This document shows positions 1 to 5,863 of a DNA stretch of 5,872 nucleotides, one piece after another. Made by a program: the position numbers and the translations under genes. The first letter of the stretch is position 1. Each line of letters starts with the position of its first letter. The stretch spans positions 1 to 5,872 of the forward strand of contig CAJAHV010000259.1 of NCBI GenBank assembly GCA_903939555.1. Direction: 5' to 3'. The notes beneath the pieces were generated by a model that did not search any database, had not been told where the DNA came from, and was given only the letters and a program-made list of their open reading frames with translations. The stretch comes from an uncultured Alphaproteobacteria bacterium (GTDB taxonomy: Bacteria; Pseudomonadota; Alphaproteobacteria; Sphingomonadales; Sphingomonadaceae).

Positions 1-274
1 CTGGCCGAGCGCGTGAGGGTGTTTTTTCGGGGGTGGTATTGGGGTTGGTAGCTTGGTTGGCACCTTCGTTGGTACTGGGGTTGGGGCGGGCGGGTACACC
101 CTCACCCGGGCCGCTGGCGCGGCTCTCGCCTCTCCCGCAGGCGGGAGAGGTTAGGGTCGGGGTCAGGGTCGGGGCCAGGGCCAGAGTCGGGGTCGGGGTG
201 AGGGCCAGAGTCGGGGTCGGGGTCGGGGTGAGGGCCAGTGCTGCCGCCAGCAGCGCCAGCGCCCTGCCCTTCAT
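1..274 (-). CDS. Partial ORF (5' end only): putative secreted protein, translationally coupled to hflX
   Basis: The ATG at 274-272 overlaps the hflX TGA (273-271) as ATGA, the usual sign of translational coupling. The frame then stays open for 91 codons to the window edge, so its 3' end is missing. Residues 1-15 (MKGRALALLAAALAL) look like a Sec signal peptide: positive n-region (K2, R4) and a hydrophobic Ala/Leu core. After that the sequence is low complexity: Thr-Pro/Leu-Ala repeats (about 16-42) from a hexanucleotide array, a stretch (about 43-60) that translates a REP-like palindrome, and tetrapeptide repeats of the type x-T-N-x (67-82). No Shine-Dalgarno site is visible before the ATG, so initiation would depend on ribosomes finishing hflX. 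I do not recognise the protein and no catalytic domain is visible. The alternative is that only the start is gene-like and the rest is expanded intergenic repeat that happens to lack stops. Function unknown. Confidence 0.4.
   Translation of the reverse strand, partial: MKGRALALLAAALALTPTPTPTLALTPTPTLALAPTLTPTLTSPACGRGESRASGPGEGVPARPNPSTNEGANQATNPNTTPEKTPSRARP
29..76. repeat. 12-bp degenerate tandem repeat, 4 copies
   Basis: Four consecutive 12-bp units lie at 29-40, 41-52, 53-64 and 65-76, sharing a GTTGGTA-like core on the plus strand (ggggttggtagc, ttggttggcacc, ttcgttggtact, and a more diverged gggggtggtatt). A weaker fifth unit (ggggttggggcg) may follow at 77-88. On the minus strand the units fall in the frame of the partial ORF and encode S-T-N-E, G-A-N-Q, A-T-N-P and N-T-T-P. 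Twelve bases is four codons, so copy-number change would not break that frame. Confidence 0.6.
95..150. repeat. REP-like palindromic element with two adjacent hairpins
   Basis: A perfect inverted repeat has arms cctctcccgc (129-138) and gcgggagagg (141-150) separated by AG. Beside it is a second, smaller hairpin with arms gccgc (110-114) and gcggc (119-123) and a 4-base loop. The outer edge is tacaccctcaccc (95-107). From memory, palindromes of the CTCTCCCGC-GCGGGAGAG type flanked by CCCTCACCC are scattered in many copies between genes of GC-rich proteobacteria. Their translations (for example SPACGRGE or PLPQAGE, both readable here) often appear in spurious proteins. There is no T-tract on either side, so a canonical Rho-independent terminator for the hflX transcript is not supported, although the stem could slow RNA decay. 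Confidence 0.7.
155..238. repeat. Hexanucleotide tandem array, 14 units, consensus GGTCGG (plus strand)
   Basis: From 155 to 238 the sequence divides without gaps into 14 hexamers: ggtcgg, ggtcag, ggccag, agtcgg and ggtgag variants. There is a higher-order repeat: the block agtcgg-ggtcgg-ggtgag-ggccag at 185-208 recurs at 209-238 with one extra ggtcgg. The hexamers ggtcgg-ggtgag-gg resemble the CCCTCACCCCGACC arm that often flanks the neighbouring palindrome class, so the array may be an expansion of one arm of that element. All three frames on both strands are free of stops through the array. The minus-strand reading in the coupled ORF is Thr-Pro and Leu-Ala dipeptides. Confidence 0.85.
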
Positions 275-1605
275 ATCGTGGCGAAACGCGCCCGGTCGGC
301 ATCGCTGAGGCGGACTTGCAGCGCGACGCCGGCTTCATCGTCATTGCGGCCGATGACTTCGCCATGTTCGTGGAGCCAGGCGAGGCGGCGGCCATCGCTG
401 GAGGCGAGCCGGATATCATGGACATGGGTGCCGGCGCGCAGCAGGATCGCCATCTGTTCGCGCAACGCATCAAGGCCTTCGCCGGTGAGCGCCGAGACGA
501 GCACGGCATCTTCTCCGGCGCGGCCGGCCAGCGCTTCGCGTTCCTCGGGGCCGAGCGCATCGATCTTGTTGTAGACGGTGAGCAAGGGCACGCGCTTGAC
601 TTCGTCGGACAGGCCGAGCCCGGCGAGGACATCGGCGACATCGCGCGCCTGGGCATCGCTGTCGGGGTGCGAGATATCGCGGACATGGACGATGAGATCG
701 GCCTCGATGACCTCCTCCAGCGTGGCGCGGAAGGCGGCGACAAGCTGGGTCGGCAGATCGGAGACAAAGCCAACGGTGTCTGACACGACAACCTTGTCAT
801 GGCCGGGCAGCCGGATGGCGCGCATCGTCGGATCGAGCGTGGCGAACAACAGGTCTTCGGCGCGGACTTCGGCGCCCGTCAGCCGGTTGAACAGCGTCGA
901 TTTGCCGGCATTGGTGTAGCCGACCAGCGCGACAACCGGCCAAGGCGCCTTTTGGCGCTGGCGGCGGTGCAGGCCGCGGGTGCGGCGCACGTCTTCAAGC
1001 TCGTCCTTGAGGCGGACGATACGATCACGGATCAACCGCCTGTCGGTTTCGATCTGGCTTTCGCCCGGGCCGCCCATGAAGCCGAAGCCGCCGCGCTGGC
1101 GTTCGAGGTGGGTCCAGGAGCGCACGAGGCGGCTCGCCTGATATTGCAGATGGGCGAGTTCGACCTGCAGCGTGCCTTCGCGGGTGGAGGCGCGTTCACC
1201 GAAGATTTCGAGGATGAGGCCGGTGCGGTCGATGACCTTGGCCTTCAATTCCTTTTCGAGATTGCGCTGCTGGATCGGCGACACCGGGCCATCGATGACA
1301 ACAAGCTCGGCATCATGGGCAGCGACGGCGGCGGCGAGGCGCTCGATCTGACCCTTGCCGAACAGCGTGGAGGCGCTGGCCTTGCGCAGCTTGACGACTT
1401 CACCATGGACGACGTGCAGCGCAATGGCCCGCGCCAGCCCTTCGGCCTCGGCAAGCCGGGCTTCGGGCGAACGGATAGCGGGCTTGCCACCCTTGGTTTC
1501 CTGCAGGGGCAACACGACGACAGCCGGCGCACCGAACCGCACGCCGCGACCATCATCCCATCCCATCCCGACGCTGGCGGCGGGCGGCGGTGCTTGATCG
1601 ATCAA
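271..1605 (-). CDS. hflX: GTPase HflX
   Basis: HflX is a translational GTPase of the TRAFAC class that binds the large ribosomal subunit and helps split or rescue stalled ribosomes in the cytoplasm. The 444-residue product has the HflX N-terminal domain (about 28-130), a helical linker ending in the family signature GGFGFMGGPGESQIETDRR (172-190), and an Era-like G domain. In the G domain are G1 GYTNAGKS (229-236), FATLDPT (254-260, switch I/G2), G3 DTVG (276-279), G4 NKID (346-349) and G5 SAL (371-373). A C-terminal domain follows (about 390-444). The start chosen is TTG at 1605-1603, which overlaps the hfq stop as TTGA; a stop lies directly upstream in frame, so nothing longer is possible. 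The alternative is ATG at 1566 (residue 14), which has no better ribosome binding site. The gene lies in an apparent operon with hfq, as is common in proteobacteria, and its TGA overlaps the next start. Confidence 0.96.
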   Translation of the reverse strand: MIDQAPPPAASVGMGWDDGRGVRFGAPAVVVLPLQETKGGKPAIRSPEARLAEAEGLARAIALHVVHGEVVKLRKASASTLFGKGQIERLAAAVAAHDAELVVIDGPVSPIQQRNLEKELKAKVIDRTGLILEIFGERASTREGTLQVELAHLQYQASRLVRSWTHLERQRGGFGFMGGPGESQIETDRRLIRDRIVRLKDELEDVRRTRGLHRRQRQKAPWPVVALVGYTNAGKSTLFNRLTGAEVRAEDLLFATLDPTMRAIRLPGHDKVVVSDTVGFVSDLPTQLVAAFRATLEEVIEADLIVHVRDISHPDSDAQARDVADVLAGLGLSDEVKRVPLLTVYNKIDALGPEEREALAGRAGEDAVLVSALTGEGLDALREQMAILLRAGTHVHDIRLASSDGRRLAWLHEHGEVIGRNDDEAGVALQVRLSDADRARFATI

Positions 1606-1856
1606 TCAGAATCGCTTTCATCGATACGCTCGGCATCGAACAACTGGATGGCACCGGCGGGCATGACCGTCGAAATGGCGTGCTTGTAGACGAGCTGCGA
1701 TTGGCCGTCGCGCCGCAGCAGCACCGAAAAATTGTCGAACCAGGTGATGATGCCCTGCAGCTTGACACCATTGACGAGGAACATGGTCACCGGGGTCTTG
1801 GTCTTGCGGACTGTGTTGAGGAACATTTCCTGAAGATTGCTCGGTTTTTCAGCCAT
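1602..1856 (-). CDS. hfq: RNA chaperone Hfq
   Basis: Hfq forms a hexameric Sm-like ring that binds small RNAs and mRNAs and promotes their pairing. The 84-residue product has the full Sm fold. Proximal-face residues are present: Q9 in NLQEMFLN, F43, and the Sm2 motif YKHAIST (57-63) with K58 and H59. Distal-face residues F26 and K32 and a basic rim (R17, K18, K20) are also present. N42 stands where E. coli has Gln41. The C-terminus is a short acidic tail (DESDSD), much shorter than in enterobacteria and normal for alphaproteobacteria. The gene lies 135 bp downstream of ntrX and overlaps hflX by 4 bases. An hfq gene downstream of ntrYX is a known alphaproteobacterial arrangement; in Azorhizobium this hfq was named nrfA for its effect on nifA expression. 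The ATG at 1856 is chosen because the conserved start MAEKxxNLQE matches the family. Confidence 0.97.
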   Translation of the reverse strand: MAEKPSNLQEMFLNTVRKTKTPVTMFLVNGVKLQGIITWFDNFSVLLRRDGQSQLVYKHAISTVMPAGAIQLFDAERIDESDSD

Positions 1857-1866
1857 GGCTGCATGC

Positions 1867-1872
1867 TTTCCT
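1867..1872 (-). promoter_or_regulatory. Ribosome binding site of hfq (AGGAAA)
   Basis: AGGAAA is the only Shine-Dalgarno-like motif before hfq. From AGGA to the hfq ATG there are 12 bases, rather long. An out-of-frame ATG at 1864-1862 lies only 4 bases after the AGGA and would open a short frame of about 25 codons overlapping the hfq start. The short frame is probably not a gene, but it could compete for initiation. Confidence 0.45.
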
Positions 1873-1879
1873 GTTCTTG

Positions 1880-1943
1880 GCGGGCTGCTGGCGGCCCGCG
1901 ACCGCCCCGTTGCCCGGGGTCAGCGCCCCGGTTGCTAACCGGG
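1880..1943 (-). promoter_or_regulatory. Hairpin-rich hfq leader with mutually exclusive stems
   Basis: Three inverted repeats lie between ntrX and hfq. Stem A is a perfect 7-bp stem with arms at 1927-1933 and 1937-1943 and a 3-base loop. Stem B has 6-bp arms ccgggg (1914-1919) and ccccgg (1926-1931) with a 6-base loop, and shares bases 1927-1931 with stem A, so the two cannot form together. Stem C has arms gcgggc (1880-1885) and gcccgc (1894-1899) with an 8-base loop and ends 8 bases before the hfq AGGA. None is followed by a T-run, so intrinsic termination is not supported. They could stabilise the 3' end of the ntrYX message or shape the hfq leader. No known riboswitch class is recognised. 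Confidence 0.4.
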
Positions 1944-1949
1944 ACTCTA

Positions 1950-1978
1950 CAGATAGTGCGGTGCAGCACGCATCTCAA
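1950..1978 (-). promoter_or_regulatory. Candidate sigma-70 promoter for hfq-hflX
   Basis: On the minus strand TTGAGA (1978-1973, 5 of 6 matches to the -35 consensus) is followed after exactly 17 bases by TATCTG (1955-1950, matching only the TAT of the -10 consensus). Predicted initiation would be near 1943, giving a leader of about 87 bases that starts at the first base of the perfect hairpin. The -35 box and spacing are good; the -10 box is weak. This is inference from sequence only. Confidence 0.35.
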
Positions 1979-1991
1979 TGGGGGAAACGGC

Positions 1992-3401
1992 TTAGGCTTG
2001 GGCTTCGGTCGGGACCTCGTCATCGCCGCCGGGTTCATCGGCCAGCCCGAGCGCCTTGAGCTTGCGGTGCAGCGCCGATCGTTCCATGCCGATGAACACC
2101 GCCGTCTTGGAGATGTTGCCCGAAAAACGCCGGATTTGGGCGCGCAGATATTCGCGCTCAAAGGCTTCGCGGGCCTCGCGCAGCGGCGTGCCCATGATCG
2201 AGCGCACCGCCTGGCTGGGGACGAGCCGCGCCGGTTCCGCGGTGACTTCGGGGGGCAGCATGTCGATATCGATTTTGTCGACACGTTCGACAGGCGCGAG
2301 GATGAGGGTGCGCTCGACAACATTGCGCAACTGGCGGACATTGCCCGGCCAGTCGTAGGTCTGCAGCGCCGCCATGGCATCGTCGCTGATCACCGGCGTG
2401 GTGACACGGCGCTCGGCAGCATAGCGGGTGAGGAAATACTGGACGAGTTCCCCGACATCCTCGCGGCGTTCGGACAGCGAGGGCAAGCGGACGGGAACGA
2501 CGTTGAGACGATAATAAAGGTCCTCGCGGAACCGCCGCGCGGCGATTTCGGCGACAAGATCACGCGATGTCGCGCTGATCACCCGCACATCGACGCGTAC
2601 CCAGCGGCTGCCACCGACCCGCTGGAAAATCTGTTCGGTGAGGACGCGCAGGATCTTGGCCTGGGTCGGCAGTGGCATGTCGGCAACATCATCGAGAAAC
2701 AGCGTGCCGCCATGCGCCTGTTCGAACAGGCCCGAATTGACGAGATGGCCGCCCTCTTCCTTGCCGAACAGCGCTTCTTCGACCCGGTCGGGGGTCATGC
2801 GGGCGGCGCTGACGACGACAAAGGGCGAGGCTTCACGCGGGCTCCACTGGTGCAGCAGGCGGGCGGCGACTTCCTTGCCCGACCCGGCGGCGCCGGTGAT
2901 GAGGACGCGGCTGCCGGTGGCGGCAACCCGCTTCAGCGTCGCGCGCACGCCGTTGATCAGCGCCGACGACCCGGTCAATTCGGTATCGAAGCCCACGCGC
3001 TCCTTCAGCGCTTCATATTCGCGTTTCAAGCGTTCGGTTTCGGTGGCGCGGCGCACGACGAGCAGTAATTGTTCGGCCTGAAAGGGTTTTTCGATAAAAT
3101 CATAGGCGCCGCGCTTGATGGCGGCGACGGCGGTTTCGATATTGCCATGACCCGAGATCACCACCACCGGCAGCGTCGGCTCGCGGCGCTTGATCTCGTC
3201 GAGCAGTTCAATGCCATCGAGCCGCGAGCCCTGCAGCCAGACATCGAGGACGATAAGCGAGGGCCGGCGCTCCGCCAGCGCTGCCAACGCGCCATCGCTG
3301 TCGCCGGCGGTACGGGTATCATAGCCTTCGTCGCCCAATACGCCGGCGATCAGGTCGCGGATATCGGCTTCATCGTCGACGATCAGAATGTCGAGTGCCA
3401 T
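1992..3401 (-). CDS. ntrX: Nitrogen regulation response regulator NtrX (NtrC family, no GAFTGA loop)
   Basis: NtrX is the cytoplasmic DNA-binding partner of the kinase NtrY, linked in alphaproteobacteria to nitrogen metabolism, respiration and cell-envelope control. The 469-residue product has a receiver domain (about 3-118) with acidic pair D9/D10, phosphoacceptor D53, S83 and K105. An AAA+ domain (about 140-370) follows with Walker A GAAGSGKE (170-177), Walker B LFLDD (234-238), the arginine-rich FREDLYYRLN (291-300) and sensor II WPGNVRQLRN (351-360). A Fis-type helix-turn-helix (about 405-450, core ISKTAVFIGMERSALHRKLKAL) ends it. Where NtrC proteins carry GAFTGA, the segment after LFG (211-226) is shorter and reads KEEGGHLVNSG, so contact with sigma-54 is unlikely. 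Walker B has Asp-Asp instead of the usual Asp-Glu, which may weaken ATP hydrolysis. The ATG at 3401 lies 14 bases after the ntrY stop, with AGGA 12 bases upstream. NtrC is the alternative name by homology, but the missing GAFTGA and the NtrY neighbour favour NtrX. Confidence 0.93.
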   Translation of the reverse strand: MALDILIVDDEADIRDLIAGVLGDEGYDTRTAGDSDGALAALAERRPSLIVLDVWLQGSRLDGIELLDEIKRREPTLPVVVISGHGNIETAVAAIKRGAYDFIEKPFQAEQLLLVVRRATETERLKREYEALKERVGFDTELTGSSALINGVRATLKRVAATGSRVLITGAAGSGKEVAARLLHQWSPREASPFVVVSAARMTPDRVEEALFGKEEGGHLVNSGLFEQAHGGTLFLDDVADMPLPTQAKILRVLTEQIFQRVGGSRWVRVDVRVISATSRDLVAEIAARRFREDLYYRLNVVPVRLPSLSERREDVGELVQYFLTRYAAERRVTTPVISDDAMAALQTYDWPGNVRQLRNVVERTLILAPVERVDKIDIDMLPPEVTAEPARLVPSQAVRSIMGTPLREAREAFEREYLRAQIRRFSGNISKTAVFIGMERSALHRKLKALGLADEPGGDDEVPTEAQA

Positions 3402-3413
3402 CTTGGTGGGTTG

Positions 3414-3417
3414 TCCT
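3414..3417 (-). promoter_or_regulatory. Ribosome binding site of ntrX, overlapping the ntrY stop codon
   Basis: The ntrY stop TAG (3418-3416) runs straight into AGGA (3417-3414), the only Shine-Dalgarno-like motif before the ntrX ATG, 12 bases from it. Stop and ribosome binding site share bases, which suggests that ntrX translation is coupled to the end of ntrY translation. Confidence 0.4.
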
Positions 3418-5722
3418 AGGCTGACAGCTTGAAGGGAAGCGCGGTTTCGGTCGGCATGCTGTCGGTGGCCATCGCCCGACTGAGCCGTACCCGGGCAAAG
3501 GCGCCTGTTGCGCCCGGCGCATCGCCAAGCTCGAGGCTGCCGCCATGATCCTCGATGATCTTCTTGACGATGGCGAGGCCGAGCCCGGTGCCGCGCGCCC
3601 GGGTGGTGACATAGGGTTCGGTCAGCCGCGTCCGGCTTTCCAGCGGCAGCCCGATGCCATTGTCGGTGATCGTTACCGTGACGGCCTGATCATCGTCGGC
3701 GATGGCGATGGTGATCTCCCCGGCGGCAGGTGACGCGCCGCCGGCATCGCGTTCGATGCGCGCCATCACCGCCTCGGCGGCATTTTTGAGCAGGTTGGTC
3801 AGCGCGCGCGCCAGTTGCTGGCGGTCGCAGACCAGTGGTTCGGTGGCACCGCCTTCGACGCGATAGACAATGCCGGGATTGGCAACTTCCTGCAGCACCA
3901 GCGCCTGGCGTAGCACGGCATCGATGGCCTCAGGTGCAAACACCGGCTTGGGGAGCCGTGCGAAATCGGAAAATTCATCGACCATGCGGCGCAGATCGCC
4001 GACCTGGCGCACGATCGTGGCGGTCAGCACGCCAAAGGTTTCCGGGTCTTCGGCGATCTGCCGACCATATTTGCGTTGCAGGCGTTCGGCAGCGAGCTGG
4101 ATCGGTGTCAGCGGGTTCTTGATCTCGTGGGCGATGCGCCGCGCCACATCGGCCCAGGCGGCGCGGCGCTGGTCAGCGAGTTGCGCCGAAATATCGTCAA
4201 AGGTCAGCACGAAGCCGTTTTCCGAACCGACTTCCCCGGCCACGCGCACCGATAACGTCTGGATTTCCGTGCCGCGTGTGATGCGCACCTGACGGGCCGT
4301 GGCACCACCATGCTGGGCTTCGTCGAGCATGGCAGCGAGTTCGGGCACGGCGAGATGCAATGATTGGCCGGCAAGATCGCTTTCGCCAATCTCGAGCAAC
4401 GCCGCGGCCGAACGATTGACCACCCGGATGACGCCGTCGGCTGAAATCGACAGCACCCCGGCCGATACGCCCGACAGCACGGCCTCGGTGAACTCGCGCC
4501 GCCGGTCGAGCTGGCGATTGGCGCCGATGAGGGCGTTCTGCTGGGTCTTCAACTGGCTGGTCATGCGGTTGAAGGCGCGCGCCAGCGTACCGATTTCATC
4601 GGGCGAGCCGCGCACCGGCACCCGGGCATCGAGATCCCCTGCCCCTACCCGCTCGGCCGCCAGCGCCAACCGCGCGATCGGCGCGACGAGGCGGTTCGCC
4701 AGCCAGAGCGCGAACCAGACCGCAACCGCCAGCGTCAACAGCGATACGCCCATCAGCACGAGGTTGAAGCGCAGTTGCATGGTGCGCGAGCGTTCGATCA
4801 GCGAGCGATATTCACCCAGCGCTCCCGCCGCCTTGTCGGCGCGCGCCAGCACGGCGGGATCTGCCTTGCGGCTGACATATAAATAGCGGCCGGTCGTGTT
4901 GAGCGCGACAATGGCCTCAATCCGGTCGCTGCCCTTGGCGACCAGCGTCGCGCCGCCGCCACGGGCGCTGCGCACATCGACCGCATTCAGCCGCCGTGAA
5001 ATGTCGGCCGCGCTGGCACCGCCGGTCGCCAACGGTGCCAGACGGCCATCGCCATCGACCGTAAACACCGCCCCGTCGGACAGGTTGCGCCGCAGCAACT
5101 GGATTTCGAGACCGTCGCGAAACGAAGCGCTGCCGAGCCCGAATTCACTGGCATAGCCTTCGATATCGATGCCCATCGCGACGATATCATCTGCGACGCG
5201 CTGGCGGTTTTCTTCGACATAGGCCTGAGCAATCTGGTTCGAGCCGTCGAGGACGGTCTTCACCCGGTCGGAAAACCAGAATTGCACCCCGAACTGGAAC
5301 AGCAGCGAGGCAAAGATCACCACCAGCACTGTCGGCACCGCAGCGATGCCGGCGAACAGCGCCACCAGCCGCACGTGCAACTGCGCCCCCGCCAGCCCGC
5401 GTCGCCGGTTGGCCAGCAGGATTGCCACGCGCCGGGCGATCAATACGACCAGTGTCATCACCGGCAGCAGATTGGCAACGAGCAACAGGGTGACCATCGG
5501 CGGCGACACGCCATTGGCCGGCGCGGCCCGGCCGGTCAGCAGGGCATAGCTCGTCCAGCCCAGCAAAATGGTAAGCCCAGCGGCGGCAACTTCGAGCCGG
5601 GGATAAAAGTCCACCCGCCGTGCCCAGCGATTGAATCGGCGGCGCAGCGACCGCAAACGCGTCGCCATCCGTGTCGCCGAAGCGCCGGGCTGTGGTGCCG
5701 GGGATGCAAGTGCGCCGTTCAT
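3416..5722 (-). CDS. ntrY: Nitrogen regulation sensor histidine kinase NtrY
   Basis: NtrY is an inner-membrane sensor kinase that phosphorylates NtrX. Numbering from the ATG at 5722 (768 residues), there are three N-terminal membrane segments (about 45-65, 76-104, 117-144) and a periplasmic region of about 170 residues. A fourth membrane segment (about 318-342) and a HAMP domain (to about 392) follow. A PAS domain (about 411-514) comes next. The HisKA domain has the H-box ARRIAHEIKNPLTPIQ with phosphorylated H532, and the HATPase_c domain has the N-box LTNLLKNAAEA (N647), DNGIGL (687-692) and GTGLGLAIVKK (711-721). All catalytic boxes are intact. The frame also has an ATG at 5785 (789 residues) and no stop up to the window edge. 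The extra 21 residues are Cys/His-rich and look unlike protein, so the ATG at 5722 is preferred. No good ribosome binding site marks either start. The gene is co-transcribed with ntrX across a 14-bp gap. Confidence 0.93.
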   Translation of the reverse strand: MNGALASPAPQPGASATRMATRLRSLRRRFNRWARRVDFYPRLEVAAAGLTILLGWTSYALLTGRAAPANGVSPPMVTLLLVANLLPVMTLVVLIARRVAILLANRRRGLAGAQLHVRLVALFAGIAAVPTVLVVIFASLLFQFGVQFWFSDRVKTVLDGSNQIAQAYVEENRQRVADDIVAMGIDIEGYASEFGLGSASFRDGLEIQLLRRNLSDGAVFTVDGDGRLAPLATGGASAADISRRLNAVDVRSARGGGATLVAKGSDRIEAIVALNTTGRYLYVSRKADPAVLARADKAAGALGEYRSLIERSRTMQLRFNLVLMGVSLLTLAVAVWFALWLANRLVAPIARLALAAERVGAGDLDARVPVRGSPDEIGTLARAFNRMTSQLKTQQNALIGANRQLDRRREFTEAVLSGVSAGVLSISADGVIRVVNRSAAALLEIGESDLAGQSLHLAVPELAAMLDEAQHGGATARQVRITRGTEIQTLSVRVAGEVGSENGFVLTFDDISAQLADQRRAAWADVARRIAHEIKNPLTPIQLAAERLQRKYGRQIAEDPETFGVLTATIVRQVGDLRRMVDEFSDFARLPKPVFAPEAIDAVLRQALVLQEVANPGIVYRVEGGATEPLVCDRQQLARALTNLLKNAAEAVMARIERDAGGASPAAGEITIAIADDDQAVTVTITDNGIGLPLESRTRLTEPYVTTRARGTGLGLAIVKKIIEDHGGSLELGDAPGATGAFARVRLSRAMATDSMPTETALPFKLSA

Positions 5723-5833
5723 GCAACACCGGCATACGCCAGAAGCGTGGCCAAAGAAACACACTACGTTGCGATGATGCGACATAAGGTGCCGTTGTGA
5801 CGGTGGCCGGCCCGGATGTCCGCCGCGACCGGA

Positions 5834-5863
5834 GGCGGCAGGCGCTAAGGCCGCCGTGCCGCC
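5834..5863. repeat. GC-rich inverted repeat upstream of ntrY
   Basis: Arms ggcggca (5834-5840) and tgccgcc (5857-5863) form a 7-bp stem around a 16-base loop that holds the TAG at 5847-5845. There is no T-run, so a canonical terminator is not supported. Between it and ntrY (5723-5833) I see no recognisable promoter, tRNA or repeat. Confidence 0.35.

Noticed and set aside
129..150. Rho-independent terminator for the hflX transcript
   Set aside because: The stem is perfect, but no T-run follows it on the minus strand (gcgagagcc follows) and the opposite side is purine-rich repeat.
29..238. CRISPR array
   Set aside because: Repeat units are 6 and 12 bp and directly adjacent, with no spacers and no cas genes nearby.
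33..308. Plus-strand open frame with V-G-V-R repeats
   Set aside because: It is a translation of the repeats themselves (including PLPQAGE from the palindrome), has no ribosome binding site and is antisense to the coupled frame.
102..800. 232-codon open frame on the minus strand overlapping hflX
   Set aside because: It is a +1 shadow of hflX running into the hexamer array, with a Pro/Ser/Arg-rich sequence ending in D-P-D-P repeats. The ATGA-coupled frame starting at 274 is the better reading of the region after hflX.
1590..3068. 492-codon open frame on the plus strand, antisense to hfq and ntrX
   Set aside because: It lies wholly opposite two well-supported genes. Its composition (Asp/Gly/His-rich, no domain) is typical of an antisense frame in GC-rich DNA, and it spans the gap between the two genes without any start signal.
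3069..3419. Plus-strand 116-codon open frame opposite the ntrX receiver domain
   Set aside because: It is an antisense shadow of a strongly conserved domain and has no recognisable features of its own.
5722..5760. Sigma-54 promoter before ntrY (TGGC ... TTGC)
   Set aside because: The distance between TGGC and TTGC is 15 bases from start to start instead of the required 11, so the -24/-12 geometry is wrong.
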